Of a stretch of 64,000 nt of DNA, positions 12,991-25,900 are shown piece by piece; within the stretch, counting starts at the first letter, position 1, and every line of letters starts with the position of its first letter. The notes beneath the pieces are model-generated. The model worked only from the letters and a program-made list of their open reading frames with translations. It did not search any database and had not been told where the DNA came from. A program made the position numbers and the translations under genes. The stretch comes from Liolophura sinensis (taxonomy: Eukaryota > Mollusca > Polyplacophora > Chitonida > Chitonidae), in the NCBI RefSeq assembly GCF_032854445.1, contig NC_088301.1, positions 22,439,808 through 22,503,807 of the forward strand. The letters are read 5' to 3'.

Positions 12991-13815
12991 TCACTGCTCT
13001 GCAGGGGATTGTGGGTCTAAGTATGTAGGCGGTATCTTTCTGGCCAGGCCATTGTAATGGATGGGCTAACAGCTGAGGCCACAGAATATCCACATGTTCA
13101 CTGTTCTGCAGGAATCCTGGGTCTAAGTATGTAGGCGGTATCTTTCTGGCCAGGCCGTTGTAATGGATGGACTAACAGCTGAGGCCACAGAATATCCACA
13201 TGTTCATTGTTCTGCAGGAATCCTGGGTCTAAGTCTGTAGGCGGTATCTTTCTGGCCAGGCCATTGTAATGGATGGGCTAACAGCTGAGGCCACAGAATA
13301 TCCACATGTTCACTGTTCTGCAGGAATCCTGGGTCTAAGTCTGTAGGCGGTATCTTTCTGGCCAGGCTGTTGTAATGGATGGGCTAACAGCTGAGGCCAC
13401 AGGATATCCACATGTTCATTGTTCTGCAGGAATCCTGGGTCTAAGTCTGTAGGCGGTATCTTTCTGGCCAGGCCATTTTAATGGATGGGCTAACAGCCGA
13501 GGCCACAGGATATCCACATGTTCATTGTTCTGCAGGAATCCTGGGTCTAAGTTTGTAGGCGGTATCTTTCTGGCCAGGCCATTGTAATGGATGGGCTAAC
13601 AGCTAAGGCCACAGGATATCCACATGTTCATTGTTTTGCAGGAATCCTGGGTCTAAGTCTGTAGGCGGTATCTTTCTGGCCAGGCCATTTTAACGGATGG
13701 GCTAACAGCTGAGGCCACAGGATATCCACACGTTCACTGTTCTGCAGGAATCCTGGGTCTAAGTTTGTAGGCGGTATCTTTCTGGCCAGGCCGTTGTAAT
13801 GGATGGGCTAACAGT
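12990..13815 (-). repeat. 106-bp tandem array made from the BABAM1 C-terminal coding sequence plus 3' flank
   Basis: The word GGTCTAAGT recurs with its G at 13015, 13121, 13227, 13333, 13439, 13545, 13651 and 13757, exactly 106 bp apart, giving eight units. The unit nearest the gene (13734-13815) is the real end of BABAM1. In the transcript sense each other unit still reads LLAHPL-(Q/K)-(R/W)-PGQKDTAY, then LRPRIPA and a TGA, followed by about 25 bp of 3' flank. 106 is not a multiple of three, so the copies cannot add to the protein by read-through in one frame. Confidence 0.95.
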
Positions 13816-13913
13816 TGAGCCATGAAATCATAGATTTTTGTAGGATTTCTTGAGGCTTCAAATATATAGGAGAAGCCCTTGTAGTCCAAGTCACACAGAC
13901 TATCAAATATCTC
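13734..13913 (-). CDS. BABAM1: BABAM1 coding exon 7 with stop (180 bp)
   Basis: The acceptor GTTGTTTCAG precedes GAGATATTTG and the TGA stop is at 13736-13734. It encodes residues 353-411, ending with the LLAHPLQRP signature and a short basic tail (LRPRIPAEQ). The last 27 codons are the first unit of a 106-bp tandem array that continues past the stop. An ATTAAA in a later copy (near 13482-13489) could serve as a polyadenylation signal; this is inference. Confidence 0.93.
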   Translation of the reverse strand, partial: EIFDSLCDLDYKGFSYIFEASRNPTKIYDFMAQLLAHPLQRPGQKDTAYKLRPRIPAEQ

Positions 13914-16900
13914 CTGAAACAACAAAACATCCAACAACATGGGTGAACAGAACAAGTCTGGTTGATGGGAAGCCATAAACATGTATTTAATACAACATGT
14001 ACAAAGTAAAGCTGACAATGATTTGATTCTATGATGGTGCAATTGACGGGCACTTTACATAGTATATCTTCAAACAAGGCATTCAGTGAACGCTGATAGC
14101 TGGTACAATCGTGCAGTCCATAAAACTGCATAATTTTCAAGTCATGTTATATGTTCAAATATTTACCTTTAAACCACAATAAAGTAGAATGACAGTGTCA
14201 TACACATGTATCATTCTCTAATTAGATAGTGCTAAGATCTTACCATTAAATCAACAAGAAAGGCCAAAATTATTATATCATCACAACTATGACTGTTCAT
14301 CGTAGGACTGCAGAGCAGTGACTTCATAAGTTATGAAGTTGTAAATTATTGTGGTGGTGAAAGACACTGTGGGGAGTTCATGCACAAATTCACTGCAGAC
14401 ACCTTTGATATGCAAAATTGCAAACTGCATTTGGCAATCCATGTACTATGGGTGACAACTGCAACTCTGTGAATGGCTGAGGAAATGCTAAGCTATGAGG
14501 AAAAGAACTTCCTTCTTTGATATGCAAATCAGTCCTGACAATTAGCTATCTGTGCACTGTGGGTGGCCACTGCAATGCTATGATTGGCCAAAACCTTTGA
14601 CCAAACTGGACACTGTCACTGCCATCGACAGTATCTGATTCCCCACTCACAATACCTCTCCTAAAGCTATCCAACATCGTTCAACTTTTGTTGACTCAAC
14701 ACCAAGTTGAATACTGTTGAGGTAAGTTGAGTGTCCCGTCCACACTACAACTCAGATAGGTCAACATTGTCCAACACTCTTGTTGTGCGTTGAGCTGCGT
14801 TTTTTTTACCAACTTGGAGGAAAATTTCCATCTTTTACTCCTGTATCAATGAAACTGTCTCATCCTGAGACCAGTTTCTCTCTTTCGCATTTGGTAACGC
14901 CATTTTGCCCAGGTCACATGCCTTAAGATGCCCGCTAATTGGCTTCCTCGACTCAACTTGTTGACAAAAAATACACACGTACATTTGTGATTCAACAATG
15001 TTGGATGGTGTTGAGTGTTATTGAACGAAGTAGACTAACCTGTCCAGACTACTCAAAACAGATCAACTTGTTGACTCAACTTTAAGTTGACTCTTGTTGA
15101 GTCAATGAGAGTTGAGTGATGTTGGAGAGTCTGGATGGGGCTCTACTTTGTACAGGAGAGATAAAAATCCCCTCAATCCGACTGTTTACAATTCAGTTTA
15201 AATTAGCCTAATGCACCAGATGTGCCTTTAATAGTAGGATATGCATAGTTTTACTTAAACTGCCCACATAGATACACATAATTAATATGAATATAATAAT
15301 AATATATACAATTTATAATGCCCCATTCTTTGCAAAGTTAGGCAATAAAGCTAGAGAATAAAACAATCTGAAATGTTGTTAGGCTGGATTATTTAGGTAA
15401 GAGACATGTAATGAACATGCATCAAATTGGCTGAAATTTCACATAAATAGCTAAGTTTATCAAACTACAACTGATAATTCCCCAACTGTCTGCACACCAC
15501 AATCATATCTCGAATTTGTATGTATATATGCTTGGAATTTTGCATTATACTTAACAATTTTTCAAGCACATAATGACGAGGTGTTATTTGGTATGTGTAC
15601 ATATACTGTGTCTACTTACGGCAGTGCAAGTTCATGGTGCCAAAGTGCTGCCGTCACTGAAGTATCATACCAAAGACACCAGACATGACACTTCACCCGC
15701 ATTATACTGTAACATTATACTGACCACTCAGTCCTGTTTCCTTGCTCTGAGGCAGCAACAAGTACCATTTTTAAATCTTTGGTATGACCTGACTCTGGTT
15801 TGATCTTCAAGGTGGATGCTTTAAACATTAGGCCACCAAAGCAGTCCATGTTTGGAGTAAAACTTCACCGTCACAAAATGTTAACCAGACACGCAGGTGG
15901 TGGACAATATGAAAATGACAACTCATAGTTAGATCATACATATTGTTATATCTCAAACTGGTCATAAAATGCCTTTGACTGTGACAAGTTTGAGGTATGA
16001 CCTTGACAGGTCAGCGACATGACCTTGACAGGTCAGCCACATGACCTTGGCCATGTTTGCAGGAGTGAATTTGACAGGTTTCAGATGTGACCTTGAAGCT
16101 CTGAGGTGTGACCTTGTCAGGTCTGAGATGTGACCATGACAGCCTTACACTTACCTCACACTTATTTTCTTCGCTGGAGGCTTCATGGATGTAGAAAGCG
16201 TCAACAAAAAAGTATGGGGAAGAAAACAGAGCCCTTTGAGCCTGAAACATAAACAGGGCTTATTAAATTATTGCTAGGTACAAATACATATACCTGTATG
16301 TGTGTGGCTCAGTCGGTTAGCGCGCTAGCGCAGCGTAATGACCCAGAAGCCTCTCACCAATGCGGTCGCTGTGAGTTCAAGTCCAGCTCATGCTGGCTTC
16401 CTCTCCGGCCATAAGTGGGAAGGTCTGGCAGCAACCTGCGGATGGTTGTGGGTTTCCCCCGGGCTCTGCCTGGTTTCCTCCCACCATAATGCTGGCCGCC
16501 TAATCTCCTAATCTCTTTAACTTTTGGAATCAACATTCCTAGTGCTGAAAGCAGAATATTACGTTTCCTTTCCAGCTATTTGGCAAAGTAAAGATGTGAG
16601 TATGTTGCTTATGTTAGATGGTCTCGCCACGATATGGCTGCAAAATTACTGACATGGCCTTAAGTCCTAATCATTCAGTTTCATTAGATGGTCTAAACAA
16701 AAATGAAAAAGAAACTAAATGTCACTGCTACAGTTACATGTATATTGGCTAAAAAGAGCAGAACCTGGTGTCCCAAAAATTAGAAGAAATTAAAAGAAAG
16801 TACATGTACAAGCTCATCTAGGTCAGATGGGCTTGTAATGCAGGCTCGAAGTTCTCCGTACAGCCAAACTTTCCCAGGAACCAAGCTGGGCCTTTCCTTG

Positions 16901-19900
16901 CTTGCAGTGCCAACTGGTTTATACAGCTGGGTACCACTAGGTCATGTCAAGCTGGCTGATAACCATCAGTGTTTGCAGAAACAAACCATCATGCACTATT
17001 TGGTTACTGAACAGTTCCACCTCAGATGATACCAACAGTGCTTCAGTTCGTAACTGATTTGTTACAGCTTTTTTCAGAACCAGTTGCGTTGTTGTGACAT
17101 TACATATGTGACATGCCCATCTACATATGCCCTATAAAATGACAGTAGATTTCATCCACTAAAGTGCATTTTTACAGGCACAAAATATTATTCTTGGTAA
17201 TGAACCTTACAATTTTTCAGGAGAATATCAGCCAATGTTCCAAACAAACCTCAAAACATCTCTCTAAAATCAGTAGAACTCTCCGAATCTGGGAAAATGG
17301 CCATGTTACTCATGGATGAAATTTCCCGTTATTTGGGGTAGTTACCAATGTGTTACAATCTGAAAAACTGGTTCATACTGTGCTGAGGCCTTTCCCTGCA
17401 GTACCACTCAGTCTGGAGCCAACTGGTAACAATCCTGTAATAAATGGCTATACTGTATTTTAGGACACTTTCTTAACCAGTCAACTGCATACAGGCGTGT
17501 GACCTTTGCACACTGACAGCTCCTAGGATAATCAATCTACATGTAACTAGGTGGGGGGGGGGGGGGGGGGGGGTCCCTTTGCACAGAATATTCGTGAGTG
17601 AGTGAGTGAGTGCTTGGGGATTAACGTCATACTTAACAATTTTTCAATCAAATGGTGACAAAAAAGTCCTTAGAACATATGTATGGTGCCTCCTTGTTGC
17701 AGGACAGATTTCCACCACTTTTTCGTCTAATGCCGCTTCACTGAGACGAATTACCGAAGGCAAGTAAGCCGCCTCACCCGAGCCATTATACTGCTACGAG
17801 TCAACCAGTCGTTGCACTATCCTCTTAATGCTGAATACTGAATGCCAACCGAGGAAGTTACAACTTCCTGTTTTTTTTTTAAGGTCTTAGGTGTGACCCG
17901 ACCCAGGATTGACCCTGGATCTACCGCCTCCCGAAGTGAACACTCCACCAACTGTGTTATCGGGAATGGTAAGACTATTTGTGCACCACCACCATGACTA
18001 CATAATCGCTCCTTGACTTATATGGTCATCATGCACAACAGGCCTCCTGCATTTCTTCAACATTTTAGCATGTTTGCAAGACTATTCTGATGGCAATATT
18101 CTGTGTAGACTGAAAAAATTATACTTTTTGTGAAGCCCTGAAATTGATCACCCCAACAAATGTAGTTTTGTCTTCAAAATCCAATTAAAAATGTGCATAA
18201 ATTGCACTGAAACTAGCTCTTTCATATCAAAAAAAGGTTGAGGACATTGTTACATTGGATTAAACAGAAAATTGTTACTTTCTAATTTAATTTAATGTAT
18301 GTAAGTGGTATTTCATGTTAATGGCATTTTGCCATTGAAAGATCGATTAAATGTCTGAGTGAGTGAACCACATGCAGGATTGTGAAATCTGTTCTCCTGC
18401 TTTCTAGCTCATCTCCTTCAGCTCATGCAATGTTGCACTGCCTAAGAATGGCTATTAACATACATTTCTAGACACAAGTCTTCCACCATGTTCACTTGAG
18501 GCATTTAAACTGCTTACATGATTGCAGGTACATGTATTGATCCACTCAGCACTCAAGATTCCAACTGCTGGTAGCAGTACAGACAACACAGATGTAAACT
18601 GGATTACTTTATTTACTTTATTTATATATTGGTGTTATTTTTAATATGCCATGCTCAAAAATACTGGGGCCTCCGTGGCTCAGTCGGTTAGCGCGCAAGC
18701 ACAGCGTAATGATCCAGAAGCCTCTCACCAATGCGGTCGCTGTGAGTTCAAGACCAGCTCATGCTGGCTTCCTCTCCAGCCGTACGTGGGAAGGTCTGTC
18801 AGCAACCTGCAGATGGTCGTGGGTTTCCCCCGGGTTCTGCCCGGTTTCCACCCACCATAATGCAGACCGCCGTCGTATAAGTGAAATATTCTTGAGTACG
18901 GCGTAAAACAACAATCAAAAAAAAAAAAAAAAAAAAAAATACTCCACTTGTACGACTCATTATAACTCCACTCATTATAAACATGATTAAAAAAGTGCTT
19001 TCAGCCTTTTTTTACTTATTTATATATTTGATTGATGTTTTACACCATACTAATATTTCACTTTATGTACGATGGAGGCCAGCATTATGGTAGGAGGAAA
19101 CCTGCCCGGTGACAGGCCCTCCTATGAACGGCTGTAGAAGAAGTCAGCTTCAGCTGGACTTGAACTCACTATAGCCGCATTGGTGAGAGGCTTCAGAGTC
19201 CTGATTTTACAGAGCTGCACCAGCCACTAATTGCCACAACGCCCCTCACATTAAAATTAAATCTGGAGATGATAAATATAACTTAATATCATTAAGTTCA
19301 ACAGACATTTCTACATGTACATAAAGGTCTGCTCATCACACAAACGACAGATGAATTCTCATAGGCAAATGACACCAGCATCAGCCAAATACATACACAT
19401 GTACATGCATAGCTAGCATAGCCTATATTTCTTCAACCGTTGATATCCCCCGCTCATCAATCACCCTCTAGTCTGAAATATCAATTAAACCCTCTGAACA
19501 TAACCAGGAAGTCATGGTCTGATGTCAAAGACAGGCTTCCTTGCAGCTGCTGATGGTGACGAATGGCTTATGCAAGCAGATGAGATCTGACTGCTCCAGT
19601 TAAGCCTTGGCGGCTTACTGCAGGGTGGTCTGAGCCAGACATTGTGTCATCATGGCCATGCTACTATTCTGTACAAAACAGCACATCTCCATTTCGTTCC
19701 CCAATAACCGTTATTAACTTGGCCAGCTGCCAACCACCTTTACCATGTGATTACATAGTATGACAGATAAAAAAGTTACCTTGTATTTTAAATCGAATTC
19801 TTTCACAAAAAAGAGGACAATGAAAGGCACTTATGTTTAATTGCTAATTAACATCTTGAAAAAAAATTAACTACAAAAAAAGGAAAGGCTTTAAAACCCT

Positions 19901-22900
19901 ATGCATTGGTAAGAATTTAAAAGCCATTATTGCTTTCTGTTTGAATAACTCCAATTGCAGCATTAATGAAAAACCACTAGTTTAAATATGCTAAAAACAT
20001 CAACTTGCTCTCTGATGGTTTAATTAATAGTTGATGCATTTGTCTTAAATGGTAAAGAGTTGGTTCAAGTCACATACCAGGCTGTGAGAATGACTTTTAT
20101 AATCATAGATCATAATCAGCATTAAGGTCAGAGAGAGCAGAAAGTTTGCTAACATGGCATAGTTTAGGCTAATGAATTAAAACGTTGCACGCAAGCAATA
20201 TAACATCTCACAGAGGTCCCTACCCAAAATTTGGGGTATTTTCTTATCTGCATTTAGAACCTCTGTAGCATTTCCCACCTGATATTATCTCAATCAGCAA
20301 ACCCTTGACGGGCCAAAATTGGCTTCTATTCTGCTGAAGGTGGCCATCAAAAATTTGCCTGAATGATCGTTCAGTTTGCACAGAGGTTGCTCAAATTCAA
20401 AAATGGGCGAACGATTTCTCGTTCATGCAAAATGGCACAGAAAAAGACGGAAGTAAATAAAAAGGTATTTTATCATTAATCCATGAATTACACAAAACTC
20501 ATTTTTGCTTTAATAACCACACAAAGGTTTTGCAAGGTAAATACCACATAACTTTTTTTCTGGTTGAGCAGATTTTTTTTTTTGAACTCTTGACAAACTG
20601 TTAATATTTCAGACATGACATAAACCAGTGTCCACCCAGTATAATTTGTTGAATTCGACTTGCCGATTTAATACAAAATAAACTACATTTCACATACTGG
20701 ATTCACATTGTACATTCTGTTGAATTGTATGAATTAAATGGCATTGCCCTCTTTCATTTTATTATTTGACGGGTCAGTACAACAAATCCCACCATGTGAA
20801 TGCATACATGTATTACGGAAATGTTCTGGACAGGGTATTTTATGGTTATTGTGATGTTCAGATGAACTCCTGCACAAGTTATACAATTCATTCTCTTCAA
20901 ATTGCATCTAAAGTTATACTTGACTGATTTAATTTGCTGACCATTTGGATAACATTTTTTTTTTTCACTGACAACGACATATCTTGTGATGAGGTTTACC
21001 AAGCCCACTACAGTTTTCCGTAAAGCTAAATGCTACATTACTGCTGAATTTTTGTAAGATATCACAAAAGTAAAAGATTTTATGAATAATCATGATGGCA
21101 AACAGAACTGGTAACTAAACTGAAAGCACAAAATTATACATGAAGTTAGTTTGTACCCATTTCTATTCAAATCCAAGGGAATGTATTCTGATAACTTTGA
21201 ATATCCTGAGAGTTATGTCCCCTGAGTCTCCCTGAGTCACTGTTCCTCACTGGAGCAGCATGCCCGACAGGAACATATTCCCCAGAGCTTGCTGACATCA
21301 GCTAACTAGTGCATTTCCCTCAAAGCAAGTGCCAAACTAGTAAGTTTTCATCCTAAAACAGAATCAACCCTTATACCTACATTGGGACGAACATCCCAAC
21401 ATTGTACATATATGTAGCTATTTTAAATAGTTCCCCACACACGGAATATTGATGACGAGTCACATCTATAAGTAATGATTTGACACACAGAATTTGGATT
21501 AGTCAATTCCTGCCCACACAAACACCACTATGCAATGATATGGATGCTATATATTTTTTTTAATATTATAGATTTGTCTTGTTTTAAACACATGCTCAAA
21601 GTTTTTTGTATGAATCTGTGGCCTTACAAATTAGAGAAATCTACCAGTACAAGTTAATAGGTTTAAATGTTGACACCACAGCAAAAACATGTGGTTAGTC
21701 TCGTCAAAATGGCATCAAAAACATTAAAAGTCTCATTACACCGAGATCTCACCTAGAGTCGTGGAAGTTGGGCAAAATGGTATCAAATGAGAAGTAAAAG
21801 AAATGCCAGTGTGTTTCTCCTGGCCTCACTTAAACTTCATCCTGTGCGTCTTTTTGCCAGGAACATAAAGTGTCAGTCTTCTTTCATAAATAAAGCCAAT
21901 ACTGATAATTACATTGTATGAAAAGACTTTGGGCAACAATTTCTAAGGACTTATGCTCGAGTACTGAGTATTATTAAAATAAATTGTTGTCACCGCAGAG
22001 TGATTCTTGATTTTCATTGGTTGATACACGGTCACATGACATTCCGCACAACACGATGAACAATGATTACACGCTCAATGAAAGCAATATCATTGTCATT
22101 AAGTATCCCACGTTCACATGGCAATAGCCCACGATCTCGTGGTAACAAACAGTCTTGTGTGATTATTCTATCCACTTCAGTGTAAACAGTCAGACAATGG
22201 CTGACGTACAGTTCAGTAATTTAAAGTTCCAGCAGTTCTTTCTATTCTCCTTCCTTGCACGTGTTTTTATCACAAGTACAACAAATCATACACTTCATGG
22301 GATGCGATAGCAGAAATTGTCAGCTCTCAACAAGTGATGTTCAACTTCTACTCCTCCAATTTCCGTTTATGTGAAAAAAGACTGAAGGAACACCATACTA
22401 CGACTCATCATAACTGACAGGTACATAACAATTCTGAAATATGGCAATAAACACCAAGCAAATAAATCTATCAAACAATTCTCTCTCTCACCTCTTTATG
22501 TGGAATCTCCAATGTGCAGTGGGACCGGCCATAAATCATGAGCAGGCGAACTATGTAGGGAGGGGGCAGCACTAGGGGGTCACCCTCTACAGTCGGCATT
22601 ACCACTCTCTCGTATCTGAAACAAGAGTAAGGGCTTGAAATTAATGCTTGCATGCCTTTCCCAGGAAGGTAAAATATACTTGGGTCATCCACTGGCTAGA
22701 CTAATGGATTTCAATGAAGAAGTTTGTAAATGCACTGTTCTTTGAAAAACAAGTAAAATATGATCCAACCAGAATCTTAGTTACAACCAGTAACCATCTT
22801 TTGTAAAATATTTATCAAATCTAGAACGATTGTTATTCACCTCATGTTGAAATACTAGACAAGGGAGACTACTTTCGTGTTGTAAAGCTGGTCTGATTGG

Positions 22901-25900
22901 ACATTTGTAGGGTTTCACAAAAAGTAGTTTTAGCAACAAAGAATATTATCTTTAGAATATGCTTGGAAAAACACCTTGTAAACGAGCAAAAAGGTGGAAG
23001 AATTACAGTGTGTCACTTTGAAACATGCCCATTATTGAAGAACACTGAAGTCATTTTCAGAGGTCCCATCCAACCACAGGTGTGTTCCAAAAGTGTGCCA
23101 TGTCAATGGGAGAGTGACCTCAGGGGAGACAATTTGGATGGGCCCTATTACATCAAGGTTTATAACCTGCACTTTACCTAGGGGTTTTGGCCAGTGTTTA
23201 TTTGTCTGTTTGTGAGGAATTTTACATGAAGAAGGTGATGCACCAACATGGATGAAATTTTTGCACAGTCATGCCTTGGGACATGCACTAATCCATCATT
23301 TTGTTTTGTGGTGATTTGGATCCAGAATTCTTTACCATTGCGAGATATTTTTGTTTTATTGGGCAATAGTGCTTTCAGAGTATTGTGCTTTTTCATAAAG
23401 ACTTTTGTGTCAATTTGATAAAACCATTTCAAAATCTTAAATCTTTGCCAAACACTCAGGCTTTGGCACTGAACGTTGAAATCTGGATACATCTGGCATA
23501 AGATATAAACACTGATGAGGAGGACAAATTTAAAATCGAAAAAATGAGCTTGAAGATTGTATTAAAATTTTGACTTTGTCAGGAATGTCTTTGTAGAAAC
23601 CTTTCCAATACTAGAGTCAGGGTGAAGTTATGAAGCTTTATACCCATATACAAGTAACACAGGCACACAAAATGGCTCACATTGACTGAAAGACAGTGGA
23701 CAGATCACAGCTCTCACATCCTCCTGTATCCTCAAGATCCTCAAGCAAATTCACCAGCTCGCGAGGATCATTGGTGAAATCCTTCACCTGTCACACAAAA
23801 AACAGATTTGTGTATGGATATTGTATCAGATATTGTATGGGTTTGACTGAAAAATATTGGCCAAGGCTATCCTTACAAAATTCTTGTTGGGGATAACCCA
23901 ACCCTATCAGAGTTATTTATTTATTTATTTGATTGGTGCTTTTACGCTGTACTCAAGTATATTTCACTTTTATGACAGCAGTCAGCATTACGGTGGGAGG
24001 AAACCGGGCAGAGCCCGGGGGAACCCCAGAATCAACTGCAGATTGTGGCCAGATTTTCGCATGTACGTCCAGAGAGGAAGCCAGCATGAGCTGGGTGAAC
24101 TCACCACCGTGGCACTGGTGAGACGCTCTTGGGCCACTGCGCCACACTGGTATGTTAACCACCTGGGCCATGAAGGCCCAGCCTATCAGAAAAAGTAGGG
24201 TGGATTGACTGAGACATTTTTTTTTTTATTCTGTCTAAAAATAAATAGGGATTTTAAAGAAATTAACATTGACTGACAAATAAAACAATAAATTTGGTGA
24301 TGCCATTTTGCCATGTAAAAGCTATTTAGAGTGACGTCACAAAGCCTAGGAACTCTCCCGTACAATCGGTATTTAACAATATGACAATGAGAAAATACAA
24401 AAAAAACACCTGATACCCAACGAAAGAGTATCAGCTCTGTTCTGTGTTCAAACAGTCGATGTTTCTTTAAGTTTAGCACCCGGGTCAGGGCGACGTTCAT
24501 GAACATTTAGTGGTCCCGCTCATCCTGCATGGGTGTAAGCATTTGGCCTAGCTAGCTGTACTGACTTTAGGGAATTTACCGAACATAGCAGGACCTTCTG
24601 ATTGATAACATACCCTTTCATTCAGATTTTAGGAAGATGTTTTTGAAATAACTCTGACCTTGCCAGGGAAAAAAAATAAAGCAAAGTCACAATATTTTTC
24701 ATCAAGCAATGACTCTCCCCAGGCAGTTTTCTTGCCAGCTCACCCTGACAAGTTACTGCAGTATCCTGCCCAACATGTACGAGCTGTGTAAGGGGCAGCT
24801 GTTCTTAGTCCCCTGTTCATAGATGTCTGGTTCAACATGCATCAGTGTAACACTTAAACTAACTGCAAAATCCACTTTATTGCACCGATACGTGTCTACC
24901 CACTATAAGAAACCACACTGACAATTGAGAGCTAATAGGTTTCTTGACATGACAGCCAATGATCACATGACGCTTTCAGTGCTAGTGATTGGCCAAGTTC
25001 ATAAGGGCTTCTACAACATGGCTACTTGGAGTGAATTGTCCGTCATTGCCACATGCCCAATGCTGAACTTTTTTTTACATATTTTTCTGTTATATCTCTG
25101 TCCTATTTAATTTTTCCTGTGTATATAAAGTGGCAGATTTTATGTTCACTTTAAAACATGATTCTAAACATTAAAATTCTATTAACTATCATTTCTTCTT
25201 AAAGGTTAAAGAAACAGAATTACTCAACACTGCAAAATCAAGAGCACTTTTATTCTGAGAGAAGAACAAGTTGTTCTATTATTGAAAGAATTAAATATTC
25301 AAAACTATTCAAAGCCAGCCTGAATTGTGGTCTTCTTGGTCTCCTTATGGCCTTAAGTCAAGATGTTTGTCAAACAGATGACAAAGAGTGTCAAACAGAT
25401 GGCAAAGAGTGTCAAACAGATGGCAAAGAGTGTCAAACAGATGGCAAAGAGTGTCAAACAGATGGCAAAGAGTGTTGGTTTACTCTATGTATTCTACTTT
25501 TGCTCAGCCCATAAACCTGACATTCTTCTGCCTTCATTGTATAAGGAGCCTTAATCGCAATATATTATAGAATGAATGAATGCTTGGGGTTTAACGTCAT
25601 ACTAAACGATTTTCAGTCATATGACAATGTGTCTTCTTGTGGCAGGGAGAGTCCATGCCGCCAAAGTATTGCCACCACAAGTACCATTTTGAAAGTCTTG
25701 ACCCGACCTGGGTTTGATCCTGGGTCTCCAGACATCCAGTATTAAAGTTAATGACATTTGTGAGGACATTTGTGCAGTCTTGCCTTCACTGAAGGTTTAT
25801 TTATTTATTGTATTGATGTTTTACACTATTCTCAAGAATATTTCACTTATATGACATCAGCCAGCACTATTCTGGGAGGAAACCGGGCAGAGCCCTCGGA

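Larger units (their letters stand above)
16242..22491. other. BABAM1: BABAM1 intron 5 (6250 bp)
   Basis: The largest intron. It contains SINE copies at 16.3, 18.7 and 19.0 kb, the 17.6-kb family D element, a poly-G tract and a family F repeat. From 19240 to 22490 I see only AT-rich sequence with no recognisable element or exon. Confidence 0.8.

Noticed and set aside
18665-18740. tRNA gene candidate (TGGCTCAGTCGGTTAGCGC with B box)
   Set aside because: It is the head of a SINE; the cloverleaf is incomplete and the body continues into SINE core and tail.
23857-24198. 113-codon plus-strand frame and its 72-codon antisense
   Set aside because: Both lie within a near-complete SINE copy; the same frames recur in other copies of the element.
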